NCBI RefSeq assembly: GCF_004522095.1
Contig: NZ_SPUI01000003.1
Span: forward strand, 682,001 to 746,000
Length of the DNA: 64,000 nt
DNA from: Nocardioides sp. 503
GTDB taxonomy: Bacteria > Actinomycetota > Actinomycetes > Propionibacteriales > Nocardioidaceae
Direction: 5' to 3'
Below the pieces are notes generated by a model that worked only from the letters and a program-made list of their open reading frames with translations, searched no databases and was not told where the DNA came from. Below are positions 7,728 through 16,397 of this stretch, one piece after another. Within the stretch, counting starts at the first letter, position 1, and every line of letters starts with the position of its first letter. The position numbers were made by a program, and so were the translations under genes.

Positions 7728-8728
7728 CAACGCTCCCCGGGCTCGACGAACGCCGGCGCGGACTCGGCGTACCCGTGCTGGGTGGTGGTGGAGAAGAAGT
7801 TGATGCCGACGAAGTTGAACCACAGGGTGGCTACGCCGACGAGCGCGAGGATGGCGGCGTTGCGGCCCTTCCACCCGGCGGTCGAGCGCGCGTGCAGGTA
7901 GGCGGCGTAGACGACCCAGGTGATGAACGCCCACACCTCCTTGGGGTCCCAGTTCCAGTACGACGACCACGCCTCGTGGGCCCAGATCGGCCCCGTGATC
8001 AGCACGGCGAAGGTCCAGACGGGGAACGCGAAGGCGTGGATCCGGTAGGAGATCCGGTCCAGCGTCGGCAGCGACGGCACCCGGGCCAGCGGACCCGACG
8101 TGGCCTCGCCGCGCCGGTCCTTGACCAGGTACGCCGCCGACAGGATGCCGCCCAGCGTGAACGCGCCGGTGGCGATGACCGCCGAGACGACGTGGATCAC
8201 GAGCCAGTAGGAGTTGAGTGCCTCGGTGAGCGGGGTGACCTCGCTGTGCAGCCAGATCACGGCGATCATCAGGGTGGTCAGCACGAAGCCGGTGACGATC
8301 GGGGCCATCCACGCCAGCGCGAAGCGGCGGTGCAGCACGAGGTACATCAGGGTCACCACGAACGTGCCCGACACGGTGAACTCGTACATGTTGCCCCACG
8401 GCACCCGGTTGGGGTCGGCCGCGAGTCCGCGTCCCAGCAGGGCCACGAAGTGCACCGCGCACGCGAGCCCGGTGAGCAGGAGCCCCAGCCGTCCGAACAG
8501 CGCCACCCGGCGCGCGCGCTCGGCCGTGCGGTCCGGGCCGGTGTCGACCGCGACCGCGCCCGTCCCGACCTCGCCACCAGCAGCACCACCAGCAGCAGCA
8601 ACCGACGCCGGTGCCACCTCGCGCAGCGACGCCCACTCGACCAGGTGCGCGAGCAGGGCCAGGAAGTAGACGACCCCCGCCACCGCGACCGCCTGGTCGC
8701 TCAGGGTCTCCCACGCTGAGTTGGTCAT
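7727..8728 (-). CDS. ccsB: Cytochrome c maturation protein CcsB (ResC)
   Basis: Membrane half of the System II cytochrome c synthase that carries heme across the membrane and ligates it to apocytochrome CXXCH sites, working with ResB. 333 residues with about eight hydrophobic helices. The heme-binding tryptophan-rich segment SSYWNWDPKEVWAFITW lies near residue 250, with conserved His residues in neighbouring helices. The N-terminus overlaps the resB stop (ATGA). It is the last gene of the run hemL to ccsB. Confidence 0.93.
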   Translation of the reverse strand: MTNSAWETLSDQAVAVAGVVYFLALLAHLVEWASLREVAPASVAAAGGAAGGEVGTGAVAVDTGPDRTAERARRVALFGRLGLLLTGLACAVHFVALLGRGLAADPNRVPWGNMYEFTVSGTFVVTLMYLVLHRRFALAWMAPIVTGFVLTTLMIAVIWLHSEVTPLTEALNSYWLVIHVVSAVIATGAFTLGGILSAAYLVKDRRGEATSGPLARVPSLPTLDRISYRIHAFAFPVWTFAVLITGPIWAHEAWSSYWNWDPKEVWAFITWVVYAAYLHARSTAGWKGRNAAILALVGVATLWFNFVGINFFSTTTQHGYAESAPAFVEPGER

Positions 8729-10353
8729 GTGTCGGTCCTACCCTCGTCCTCGCGTGCGTCACGTGCCTTGCTGGTCGGTGCGTCGGTCCGCAGCCCGTCG
8801 ACGAGCTCCTCGAGCACAGGGACCACGTCCCCGCCACCGGAGCGGTCGAGCGCTGCGACCTCCACCATCGTGACACCCCCCTCGCGACGGGCACGAACCC
8901 AGACCCGGCGGGGCCGGATGAACAGCGAGCCCAGCAGCCCGACGAGCGCCAGCACGACGCCCACGAGCGCCGCCTCCTTGCCCGGCGTCTGGCTGAACTG
9001 GATCCGCGTCCACGGCCGCACCCCGTCGAAGGTCACCGTGCCCAGCCCGTCGGGCAGCGTCGCGCTCTCGCCCAGCTCGAGGTCGAGGCGCAGCGGCTTG
9101 CCCTCGGCGGTGAGGAGCTGCTCGGCGTTGGTCTTGTCGAGGTCGTAGACCGACTGCGCGGAGGTCTCGAGGCCGAGGTCCCCGGTGTAGACCTGCATCG
9201 AGATCAGCGGGTTGGCGTCGTTGGGGTAGATCGTCACGGGGTTGCCGTCGACGAGCTGGAAGGTCGGGTAGAACAACCCCTCGAGGCCGATCTCGCCCGT
9301 CGGGGAGTCCGGGACCTTGAGCACGCCGAACGACAGGAACGTCGGGTCCTGCGGCAGGAACGGCACCGGCCCGCTGAAGACCTCCTGGCCGTTGCCGTCC
9401 TTGACGGTGATCATCGGGGCGTAGCCGTGGCCGATCAGGAAGACGTCGGTGTCGCCCACGCTCAGCGGGTGGTTGACCCGCAGGTCGTAGGTCTTCTCCG
9501 GCGCGTCGGGCGACTCGCGGTAGGTCAGCCCGGCCTTGAACGCCCGCGCCAGGACGCCGCGGCGCGGGGTGTTCTGCCACTCGACGTCGAAGTCGTCGAA
9601 GCTGAAGGTGAAGGGGTCCATCCGGCCGGCGGAGAAGAGCTGCCCGGGCTCGAAGTCGTCGTACTGGGTCAGCGTGTTGGTGAACGTCGTGCCCTGCACG
9701 ATGATCGCGCCGCCGCGGAAGCCGAACAGCCCGCCCATCGCGAAGGCGACCAGCACGACGACCACGGACAGGTGGAAGATCAGGTTGCCGACCTCGCGCA
9801 GGTAGCCGCGCTCGGCGCTCACCGCGTCGCCGCCGTCGTCGGGCCGCAGCCGGTAGCCGCGCTCCTTCAGCGCCGCGCGGGCGCGCTCCAGGACGTCGCC
9901 GGCGCTCTCGTCGGTCTCGTACGACGTGTGGTCGGGCAGGCGCCCGAGGTTGCGGGGGGCCGCGGGCGGGGCGGCCCGGATCGCACGGAGGTAGACGAAG
10001 GTCCGCGGGATGATGCAGCCGACCAGCGAGACCATCAGCAGCAGGTAGATCGCGGAGAACCACGGCGAGTCGTAGACCGAGAAGAGGCTGAGCTTCTCGT
10101 AGATGGGCGTCAGCGTGGGGTGCGCGTCCTGCCACCGGGCGGTCTTGACCGAGTCGACGCCCTCCTGCGGGATGACCGAGCCCGGGACCGCCGCGAGCGC
10201 CAGCATCAGGAGCAGGATCAGCGCGGTGCGCATCGAGGTGAGCTGACGCCACAGCCAGCGGCCCAGCTCGCGCGGGCTGAGCTCGCCCGCGCGCCGTTCG
10301 GGGGCCTCCGGGACCTCCGGAGCCTCGGGGACCTCGGGCGGGGCGGTGCTCAC
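8725..10353 (-). CDS. resB: Cytochrome c biogenesis protein ResB
   Basis: Second component of the System II synthase; it presents apocytochrome to CcsB. 542 residues from the GTG at 10353, which overlaps the ccdA stop and so fixes the start. A Glu/Pro/Ala-rich N-terminal tail (PEVPEAPEVPEAPE) precedes helices at about 35-60 and 95-120, a third helix near 190, a large extracytoplasmic domain, and a last helix (AALVGVVLALVGLLGSLFI) near residue 460. This topology is standard for ResB. Confidence 0.92.
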   Translation of the reverse strand: MSTAPPEVPEAPEVPEAPERRAGELSPRELGRWLWRQLTSMRTALILLLMLALAAVPGSVIPQEGVDSVKTARWQDAHPTLTPIYEKLSLFSVYDSPWFSAIYLLLMVSLVGCIIPRTFVYLRAIRAAPPAAPRNLGRLPDHTSYETDESAGDVLERARAALKERGYRLRPDDGGDAVSAERGYLREVGNLIFHLSVVVVLVAFAMGGLFGFRGGAIIVQGTTFTNTLTQYDDFEPGQLFSAGRMDPFTFSFDDFDVEWQNTPRRGVLARAFKAGLTYRESPDAPEKTYDLRVNHPLSVGDTDVFLIGHGYAPMITVKDGNGQEVFSGPVPFLPQDPTFLSFGVLKVPDSPTGEIGLEGLFYPTFQLVDGNPVTIYPNDANPLISMQVYTGDLGLETSAQSVYDLDKTNAEQLLTAEGKPLRLDLELGESATLPDGLGTVTFDGVRPWTRIQFSQTPGKEAALVGVVLALVGLLGSLFIRPRRVWVRARREGGVTMVEVAALDRSGGGDVVPVLEELVDGLRTDAPTSKARDAREDEGRTDT

Positions 10354-11111
10354 ACGCCCACCTGGAAGTCGGAGACCAGCTCGCTCTGCACCCACGTCAC
10401 GGCGACGTCCCACCAGCCGGTGACGAGCAGGACGCCCACGACGACGAGCATCAGCCCTCCGGCGCGCGTGACCCACGCCTGGTGGCGACGCACGAACGAG
10501 ATCGCGCCCAGCGCCCGGCTGTAGAGCAGGCCGACGACGACGAACGGGATGCCCAGGCCCAGCGCGTAGACCCCCGAGAGCAGCGCGCCCCGGCCGGCCG
10601 TCGCCTCGTTGAAGGACAGCGCGGTGATCGCGCCGAGGGTCGGGCCGATGCAGGGCGTCCAGCCCAGGCCGAACAGCACGCCGAGCAGCGGCGCCGCGGC
10701 CAGCCCGACGGCCGGGACCTTGTGCACGCGCCACTCGCGCTGGAGGAAGGGGACGAGCCCGGCGAAGGCCAGCCCGAAGACGATCGTGACGATGCCCAGA
10801 CCGATCGTGATCTCGTCCTGCCAGGTGCGCAGCCAGTAGCCGACCGAGCCGATCGCGGTGCCGATGGCGACGAAGACCGCCGCGAAGCCCAGCACGAACA
10901 GCACCGAGCCGAGCACCATCCGGCCGCGCCTCGCGTCACCCTCGCCCGAGGCCAGGTCGGCGCCGGAGAGGCCGGTGGCGTAGGACAGGTAGCCCGGCAG
11001 CAGGGGGATCACGCACGGGGAGAAGAAGGAGACCAGGCCCGCCACGAGGGCGACGGGCAGGGCGAGGGCGAGCGAGCCGCCCGCGGCCTGGGTCTGGAAC
11101 CACTCACCCAT
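10350..11111 (-). CDS. ccdA: Thiol-disulfide transporter CcdA
   Basis: Six-helix membrane protein that passes reducing equivalents from cytoplasmic thioredoxin to extracytoplasmic thiol proteins, keeping apocytochrome cysteines reduced. 253 residues. The two redox-active cysteines lie in FFSPCVIPLLPG (about residue 32) and GLGWTPCIGPTLGA (about residue 150), the CcdA/DsbD signature. Overlaps both the ResA-like gene and resB by a few bases, so the partner proteins are translationally coupled. Confidence 0.93.
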   Translation of the reverse strand: MGEWFQTQAAGGSLALALPVALVAGLVSFFSPCVIPLLPGYLSYATGLSGADLASGEGDARRGRMVLGSVLFVLGFAAVFVAIGTAIGSVGYWLRTWQDEITIGLGIVTIVFGLAFAGLVPFLQREWRVHKVPAVGLAAAPLLGVLFGLGWTPCIGPTLGAITALSFNEATAGRGALLSGVYALGLGIPFVVVGLLYSRALGAISFVRRHQAWVTRAGGLMLVVVGVLLVTGWWDVAVTWVQSELVSDFQVGV

Positions 11112-11682
11112 CTTCGGCCGAGACCTCTTCGACCACCGCGTCGAGCGTGGTCCGCGACGGGATCGCCCCGCTCACCAGCGCCGCGACCCGGCCGTCGCGG
11201 TCGAGCACCACGGTGCTCGGCATGGAGCGCGGAAAGTACTTCTTGCCGAACGCCAGCAGGGTCTCGCTGCCGGGGTCGTAGATCGAGGGGTACGTGACGT
11301 CGTAGCGCTCCTGGAAGGCACGGGACGCGGAGTCGCTCTGGTCGCGGATGTTGATCCCCACGAAGGCCGCGTCCAGGTCGGCCGACGCCTCCACCAGCAT
11401 CGGCATCTCGGAGCGGCACGGGCCGCATCCCGACCACCACACGTTGACGACGACGACCTCGCCGCGCAGGTCGTCGAGCTGCAGCTCCTCGCCGTCGAGC
11501 GTCGTGCCGTCGAGGTCCACAGGCGACTCGCGGTCGTCGACCGCCACCTCGTTGACGTTGTTGCCGCTCGCGCCGGGCACGTAGTCCCCGTCGCCGGTGC
11601 CCTGCAGGCCGGTGCACCCCGAGGCGAGCAGGGCGACGGCGAGCAGCGAGGCGGTACGGCGCAGCGCGGACGACAGGGGCAT
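11104..11682 (-). CDS. TlpA/ResA-like thioredoxin lipoprotein
   Basis: Extracytoplasmic thiol-disulfide oxidoreductase that reduces apocytochrome c cysteines using electrons from CcdA. 192 residues. Lipobox LLASGC with Cys23 as the lipidated residue, a linker, then a thioredoxin fold with VWWSGCGPCRSEM (CGPC at 86-89) and the cis-proline region RSMPSTVVLD. Member of the cytochrome c maturation run. Functionally ResA-like; the exact symbol is not certain among TlpA-family proteins. Confidence 0.9.
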   Translation of the reverse strand: MPLSSALRRTASLLAVALLASGCTGLQGTGDGDYVPGASGNNVNEVAVDDRESPVDLDGTTLDGEELQLDDLRGEVVVVNVWWSGCGPCRSEMPMLVEASADLDAAFVGINIRDQSDSASRAFQERYDVTYPSIYDPGSETLLAFGKKYFPRSMPSTVVLDRDGRVAALVSGAIPSRTTLDAVVEEVSAEDG

Positions 11683-11684
11683 GG

Positions 11685-12365
11685 TCAGGGCCGGTGCTCC
11701 TGGCGGGCACCGCCGGCGGAGAACGGCGCCTTCTTGTCCGCGACGGGGATCAGGTCGCCCGCCGGCTCGCTGTAGGAGACCTGCGTGAGCCGGTCGCCCA
11801 CGAAGTGCAGCGACGTCAGCGAGGTCAGCGTGCACTGGCGCTTGCGCGGGTCGTGCAGGAACGACCGCTTCTCCGCGTGCAGCCGGGTGATCCAGATCGG
11901 CAGCTGGTGAGAGACCAGGACGGCCTCGTGGCCCGCTGCGGCCTCGCGAGCGTCGCGCACCGCGGACATCATCCGCACCACGACGTCGCGGTAGGGCTCG
12001 CCCCAGGACGGCTTCCACGGGTTGTAGAGGTAGCGCCAGTTCCGCGGGTTCTTCAGGGTGCCGTCACCCTCGCCGAAGCGCTTGCCCTCGAAGACGTTGG
12101 TCGACTCGATGATCCGCTCGTCGGTGACGATGTCGAGCCCCCTGAGCGTCGCCAGCGGCGCGGCCGTCTCCTGGGCGCGCTCCAGCGGCGAGACCCGCAG
12201 GTGCACGATGTCGCGGTCCTTGACGGAGTCGGCGACCTTCTGGGCCATCTGCCGTCCGAGCTCGGAGAGGTGGAAGCCGTCCCGGCGCCCGTAGAGCACG
12301 CCGTCGGGGTTGTAGACCTCCCCGTGGCGCATGAGGTGGACGATGGTGTCGGGTGTCTGGCTCAT
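11685..12365 (-). CDS. Histidine phosphatase family protein (phosphoglycerate mutase-like)
   Basis: 226 residues with the RHG motif at the N-terminus ([13 protein letters not shown]), a second conserved Arg in [10 protein letters not shown], and the C-terminal catalytic His in [10 protein letters not shown]. These are the phosphohistidine, phosphate-binding and acid/base residues of branch-1 histidine phosphatases. The substrate cannot be inferred. It overlaps hemL at its start (ATGA) and is separated from the ResA-like gene by 2 nt, an arrangement that suggests co-expression with heme and cytochrome assembly. Confidence 0.88.
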   Translation of the reverse strand: MSQTPDTIVHLMRHGEVYNPDGVLYGRRDGFHLSELGRQMAQKVADSVKDRDIVHLRVSPLERAQETAAPLATLRGLDIVTDERIIESTNVFEGKRFGEGDGTLKNPRNWRYLYNPWKPSWGEPYRDVVVRMMSAVRDAREAAAGHEAVLVSHQLPIWITRLHAEKRSFLHDPRKRQCTLTSLTSLHFVGDRLTQVSYSEPAGDLIPVADKKAPFSAGGARQEHRP

Positions 12366-13693
12366 CGGCTTCCTTGCGAGGCGGCGGCCGCGGCGGCGGC
12401 GTGCGGGAGGGCGTCGAGCACGGTCTGGACGGCGCGCTCGTCGTGGGCGGAGGACAGGAACCACGCCTCGTACGCCGACGGCGGGAGGTAGACGTGGCGG
12501 TCGAGCATGGCGTGGAAGAAGGCGGCGTAGGCCACCGCGTCGGTGCGCGAGGCGGCCGCGAAGTCGCGCACCGCCCCGTCGGCCGGGTCCGTGAAGAACA
12601 CCGAGAACATGGTGCCCGCACTCTGCACGACGTGGGGCACGCCGGCCGCGGTCAGGGCCTCGGCCGCCGCGGACTTGATCGTGTCGGCGGCGGAGCCGAT
12701 GTGGGCGTAGACCTCGTCGGTGGCCAGGCGCAGCGTGGTCAGCCCGGCGGTGGTCGCGACCGGGTTGCCCGACAGCGTGCCCGCTTGGTAGACGGGGCCC
12801 TCGGGCGAGAGCCGCGCCATGACGTCGGCCCGTCCGCCGAAGGCCGCGGCCGGGAAGCCGCCGCCCATGACCTTGCCGAACGTCACCAGGTCGGGCCGCC
12901 AGCCCTCGACGGCGCCGTCGAGGCCCCACTGGCCCTGGCGGGTCGCCCGGAAGCCGGTCATGACCTCGTCGCTGACGAACAGCGCCCCGTGGCGGGTGCA
13001 GGTCTCGGCGAGGAAGCGGTTGAAGCCCGGCTCGGGCGGAACCACGCCCATGTTGCCGGGCGCAGCCTCGGTGACCAGGCACGCGATCCGGTCGCCGTGC
13101 TCGGCGAACACCTGCTCCACGGCGGCACGGTCGTTGTAGGGCAGCACCAGCGTGAGCTCGGTCGAGGAGGCGGGCACGCCGGGGGTGCCCGGCGTCGCGA
13201 ACGTCGCCAGCCCGGAGCCGGCCGAGGCCAGGAGGGAGTCGACGTGCCCGTGGTAGCAGCCGGCGAACTTCACGACCACGTCGCGCCCGGTGAAGCCGCG
13301 GGCCAGCCGGATCGCCGACATCGTCGCCTCGGTGCCGGAGGAGACGAAGCGGACCCGCTCGACGGGAGCCCGCGCGACGATCTCCTCGGCCAGCAGGACC
13401 TCCGGCTCCGTGGGCGTGCCGTAGGACGTGCCGCGCGCGACCGCGGCCATGACCGCGGCCTGCACCTCGGGATGGGCGTGCCCGAGCAGCATCGGGCCCC
13501 ACGAGCAGATCAGGTCGACGTACTCGTGACCGTCGACGTCGGTCAGCCACGCGCCGGCGGCGGAACGGATGAACCGAGGGGTCCCACCGACGGCGTTGAA
13601 GGCGCGCACCGGGGAGTTGACCCCGCCGGGGGTCACCGCGCGCGCCCGCGCGAACAGCGCGGCGGACTCGGGGGCCGGGTCGGGAGAGGTCAC
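12362..13693 (-). CDS. hemL: Glutamate-1-semialdehyde 2,1-aminomutase HemL
   Basis: PLP enzyme that isomerises glutamate-1-semialdehyde to 5-aminolevulinate, the tetrapyrrole precursor. 443 residues from the GTG at 13693. The start motif [12 protein letters not shown], the PLP cofactor region [30 protein letters not shown], and the Schiff-base lysine in [12 protein letters not shown] are all typical. Only a few earlier GTG/ATG triplets exist and they hit a stop. First gene of the minus-strand run that ends in ccsB, linking heme supply to cytochrome c assembly. Confidence 0.94.
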   Translation of the reverse strand: MTSPDPAPESAALFARARAVTPGGVNSPVRAFNAVGGTPRFIRSAAGAWLTDVDGHEYVDLICSWGPMLLGHAHPEVQAAVMAAVARGTSYGTPTEPEVLLAEEIVARAPVERVRFVSSGTEATMSAIRLARGFTGRDVVVKFAGCYHGHVDSLLASAGSGLATFATPGTPGVPASSTELTLVLPYNDRAAVEQVFAEHGDRIACLVTEAAPGNMGVVPPEPGFNRFLAETCTRHGALFVSDEVMTGFRATRQGQWGLDGAVEGWRPDLVTFGKVMGGGFPAAAFGGRADVMARLSPEGPVYQAGTLSGNPVATTAGLTTLRLATDEVYAHIGSAADTIKSAAAEALTAAGVPHVVQSAGTMFSVFFTDPADGAVRDFAAASRTDAVAYAAFFHAMLDRHVYLPPSAYEAWFLSSAHDERAVQTVLDALPHAAAAAAASQGSR

Positions 13694-13944
13694 CCCACCA
13701 TTGTCGCCGAGGCGACCAACGCCCGGGCAATCGGCCACCGGCCCCGCCGCACCGGAGTGTGACGAGGACCACTCCCCCGGGTGTACGGCAGCGCCGCCGA
13801 AGCGCATACTCGTCCCAGGGCTCGGGTGCCATCGGCGTCTCCGGTCCACCGAATGCTCCCCCGCGCGTAACGGGGTGTGACAACATTCGTTGGGTTGGAA
13901 CAGCATGCTGGTGGGAAGCATGGCTGCAACCAAGGGGAGAGAAC

Positions 13945-15117
13945 ATGTCCAAGCGATTCGGTCGCGCGCAGAAGGCCGCGGCGATCCTGCCGCTCGCCCT
14001 GCTCTCGGCCGCCTGGACCGCCAGCCTCGCCGGCATCGGTCCCGCAGAAGTCTCCGCCTCCAGCTCGCCCGAGGCTGCCGCGCTGCCCGACGGCACCACC
14101 GTGCCGACCGAGGCGATCGAGGCCCCCGCCTCGGTGACGACGGGCGCGGGCATGGGCGCGGTCGACGGCAACGCCGCGCAGGTCATCGCGAGCTCCTCCA
14201 CCAACGGCATCCCCTCGGCCGCCCTGGCCGCCTACATGCGCGCCGAGCAGGTCATCAACTCCGCCGACGAGTCCTGCCACCTCCCCTGGCAGCTGGTCGC
14301 CGCGATCGGCCGTGTCGAGTCCAACCACGGTCGCTTCGGCGGCAACACGCTCAACGACGACGGCGTCGCCACGCCCGGCATCTACGGCATCGCCCTCGAC
14401 GGCAAGAACAAGACCGCAGTCATCCGCGACACCGACGCCGGCCTCTACGACAACGACCAGGCCTACGACCGGGCGATCGGCCCGATGCAGTTCATCCCGT
14501 CCACCTGGTCGGTGGTCGGCGTCGACGCCGACGGTGACGCCGAGCGCAACCCGCAGGACATCGACGACGCGGCGCTCGCCACCGCGGTCTACCTCTGCTC
14601 GGGCGACGACGACCTCGCGGCCCTGACCGGCCAGCGCGCCGCGGTCTACCGCTACAACCACTCGACGGCCTACGTCGACCTGGTGCTGTCGATCATGGAC
14701 GCCTACATGTCCGGCGACTACACCTCGGTGCCCAACTCCACCTCCGCCGCGGGCTACATCGTCCCGCAGCCCAGCTACACCGGCGGGGGTGGCGGCGGCC
14801 AGGGCAACGGCGCCGGCCTCGGCAACGGCGGTCGCGGCTCCAAGCCGACCCCGACCCCGACGGCCCCGCCGACCCAGCCGGTGGCCCCCCAGCCGCCTAC
14901 GGGTGGCGGCAGCAACCCGGCGCCGAGCGTCCCGACGCAGGCGCCCCAGCTCCCGCCGGTCACCGTCCCGCCGCTCCCGTCGACCTCGATCCCGCCGGTC
15001 GACGCGATCCTCACCGACGCCCAGGCCAGGCTCCAGTGCACCCTGGACGGTTTCGTCGACAACCTCCTGAAGAACGACGACCCGTTCGACAAGTGCGTGC
15101 AGGCCTACAAGTCCTGA
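13945..15117 (+). CDS. Secreted lytic murein transglycosylase (MltB/SLT_2-like)
   Basis: 390 residues with an N-terminal signal peptide (basic start [10 protein letters not shown], then a hydrophobic core to about residue 30), a Ser/Ala-rich spacer, and a catalytic domain at about 85-265. In that domain [15 protein letters not shown] carries the catalytic Glu, and [10 protein letters not shown] and YNHSTAYV are the usual transglycosylase motifs. A Gly-rich then Pro/Thr-rich wall-spanning tail follows, ending in a Cys-containing segment. It should cleave peptidoglycan with anhydro-muramic product. RBS AAGGGGAGA precedes the ATG. The 250 nt upstream holds its promoter region; no riboswitch was recognised. 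Confidence 0.88.
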   Translation: MSKRFGRAQKAAAILPLALLSAAWTASLAGIGPAEVSASSSPEAAALPDGTTVPTEAIEAPASVTTGAGMGAVDGNAAQVIASSSTNGIPSAALAAYMRAEQVINSADESCHLPWQLVAAIGRVESNHGRFGGNTLNDDGVATPGIYGIALDGKNKTAVIRDTDAGLYDNDQAYDRAIGPMQFIPSTWSVVGVDADGDAERNPQDIDDAALATAVYLCSGDDDLAALTGQRAAVYRYNHSTAYVDLVLSIMDAYMSGDYTSVPNSTSAAGYIVPQPSYTGGGGGGQGNGAGLGNGGRGSKPTPTPTAPPTQPVAPQPPTGGGSNPAPSVPTQAPQLPPVTVPPLPSTSIPPVDAILTDAQARLQCTLDGFVDNLLKNDDPFDKCVQAYKS

Positions 15118-15653
15118 GCTCCTCCGGCGGCGGTGTCGATCCAGTAGCGCCGCTTGACGCCCCGGGTGTCCTCGTAGCGGCCGCCCGCGGCCTCGATGGT
15201 GCGGCGCGAGCCCACGTTGTCGTCGTCGCAGGTGACGAGCACCCGGTCCAGGCCGAGCTCGGCCGCCCGGCGTACGCCGAGGACGAGCGCGCGCGACGCG
15301 TGCCCCTCGCGGCGCCGCGAGGGGCGCACCGAGTAGCCGATGTGGCCGCCCTGGTCGAGGAGCCAGGGGGTCAGCCGGTGCCGCACCGCGAGGAAGCCGA
15401 CGACCTCCTCGGGGTCGCCGGCGGTGATCCAGCGGAAGTCGCAGTGCACGAGCCCGTCACCCACCGGCGCGGCCGGGTCGCCCGACCGCCGCAGCCACTG
15501 GACCACGGCACGGCAGCCGGCCTCGGTCAGGTCGCGCCACCCGCCGGGGACGTGCCAGTCGCCCGAGCCGTGCATCGTCTCGTCGCCGAAGTCGCGCACC
15601 GCGGCCGCCCAGCTCTCGTGAAGCCGGACGTCGGGGACGGCGAGCGCGGTCAT
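15105..15653 (-). CDS. GNAT family N-acetyltransferase
   Basis: 182 residues with a GNAT core: the substrate-side strand region, then the acetyl-CoA pyrophosphate loop RPSRRREGHASRALVLGV near residue 115, and the C-terminal IEAAGGRYEDTRG segment. Acceptor unknown; close to the 'GNAT_3'-like group. Its 3' end overlaps the convergent transglycosylase gene by 13 nt. The start at 15653 lies 16 nt from a KstR-like operator, so that site could serve both directions. Confidence 0.8.
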   Translation of the reverse strand: MTALAVPDVRLHESWAAAVRDFGDETMHGSGDWHVPGGWRDLTEAGCRAVVQWLRRSGDPAAPVGDGLVHCDFRWITAGDPEEVVGFLAVRHRLTPWLLDQGGHIGYSVRPSRRREGHASRALVLGVRRAAELGLDRVLVTCDDDNVGSRRTIEAAGGRYEDTRGVKRRYWIDTAAGGAQDL

Positions 15654-15668
15654 GACCCCATCCTAAAG

Positions 15669-15682
15669 TGGAACGTGTTCTA
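15669..15682. promoter_or_regulatory. KstR-type operator (predicted)
   Basis: TGGAACGTGTTCTA fits the published KstR consensus TnnAACnnGTTnnA at every defined position. KstR is the TetR-family repressor of actinobacterial sterol side-chain and ring degradation, released by 3-oxo-cholestenoyl-CoA-type ligands. The site lies 10 nt before the GTG of the thioesterase gene. No kstR gene is in the window; the assignment is by motif and by the presence of a steroid cluster 10 kb away. Confidence 0.6.
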
Positions 15683-15692
15683 AACTCCGGCG

Positions 15693-16376
15693 GTGACCGG
15701 ATACGTGAAGGACGACCTCGACCCCGCCGAGATCGAGCGGCAGCGGGCGCTCTACGGGCCGTTCACGCAGTCGGTGCGCGAGCTGCTCGACGCCGCGATC
15801 CGCACGACGGTCGACGACGAGGAGGTACGCCGGGCGCAGGCCGACATCGAGGCGGTCGTGGCGCGCCTGCGGTCGAGCCAGCTCGACGGCCCGTACGGCG
15901 TGCGGTTCGGCGCCGAGGGGCGCGGGCGCCCGTGGGGCAACACGGTGGTCGGGCTGCGCAACGCCGCGGCGCCGCCGCTGGTGGTCGACCACGACGACCA
16001 GGGCAACGCGTGGTCGGACTTCCACCTCGGTGCCGCCTACGAGGGCCCGCCCGGCCTGGTGCACGGCGGAGTCTCGGCGATGATCCTGGACCAGATGCTC
16101 GGCGAGGCCGCCGGTGCGGGTGGCAAGCCGGGGATGACCGGCACCCTCACGCTGCGCTACCGGCAGGCCACGCCGCTGGGCGACCTGCGCGCCGAGGCCT
16201 GGATCGACCGCAGCGAGGGGATCAAGACGTGGGCCAAGGGGCACATCCTCGGCCCCGAGGGCGTGACGGTCGAGGCGGAGGGCGTCTTCATCCTGCCGCG
16301 GTGGGCGCGCGAGGCGATCGCGCGCCACCAGGAGCAGAGCGGCGAGGACCGCCCGACGCCCCAGTACTTCGAGTGA
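15693..16376 (+). CDS. PaaI-like hotdog thioesterase
   Basis: 227 residues. A ~90-residue N-terminal helical extension precedes a hotdog domain. The active segment GPPGLVHGGVSAMILDQMLG is typical of PaaI-type acyl-CoA thioesterases (HGG plus Asp), followed by TLTLRYRQATPLG. Probably hydrolyses an acyl-CoA; the substrate is not visible. The KstR-like operator directly upstream suggests a substrate arising in steroid catabolism. GTG start with the preceding GGCGGTG context, possibly leaderless or short-leader. Confidence 0.82.
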   Translation: MTGYVKDDLDPAEIERQRALYGPFTQSVRELLDAAIRTTVDDEEVRRAQADIEAVVARLRSSQLDGPYGVRFGAEGRGRPWGNTVVGLRNAAAPPLVVDHDDQGNAWSDFHLGAAYEGPPGLVHGGVSAMILDQMLGEAAGAGGKPGMTGTLTLRYRQATPLGDLRAEAWIDRSEGIKTWAKGHILGPEGVTVEAEGVFILPRWAREAIARHQEQSGEDRPTPQYFE

Positions 16377-16397
16377 GCCCGGTACGTCGAGTGAGGC

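Noticed and set aside
7704..8894. Open frames overlapping ccsB and resB in other phases
   Set aside because: Arg/Gly/Pro-rich shadow translations; the real genes show clear family motifs in another frame.
13694..13944. Possible c-di-AMP (ydaO-type) riboswitch before the lytic transglycosylase
   Set aside because: Such riboswitches often precede cell-wall hydrolase genes in actinobacteria, but the conserved blocks were not recognisable here. Only a short GGTTG/CAACC inverted repeat and a promoter-like stretch were seen.
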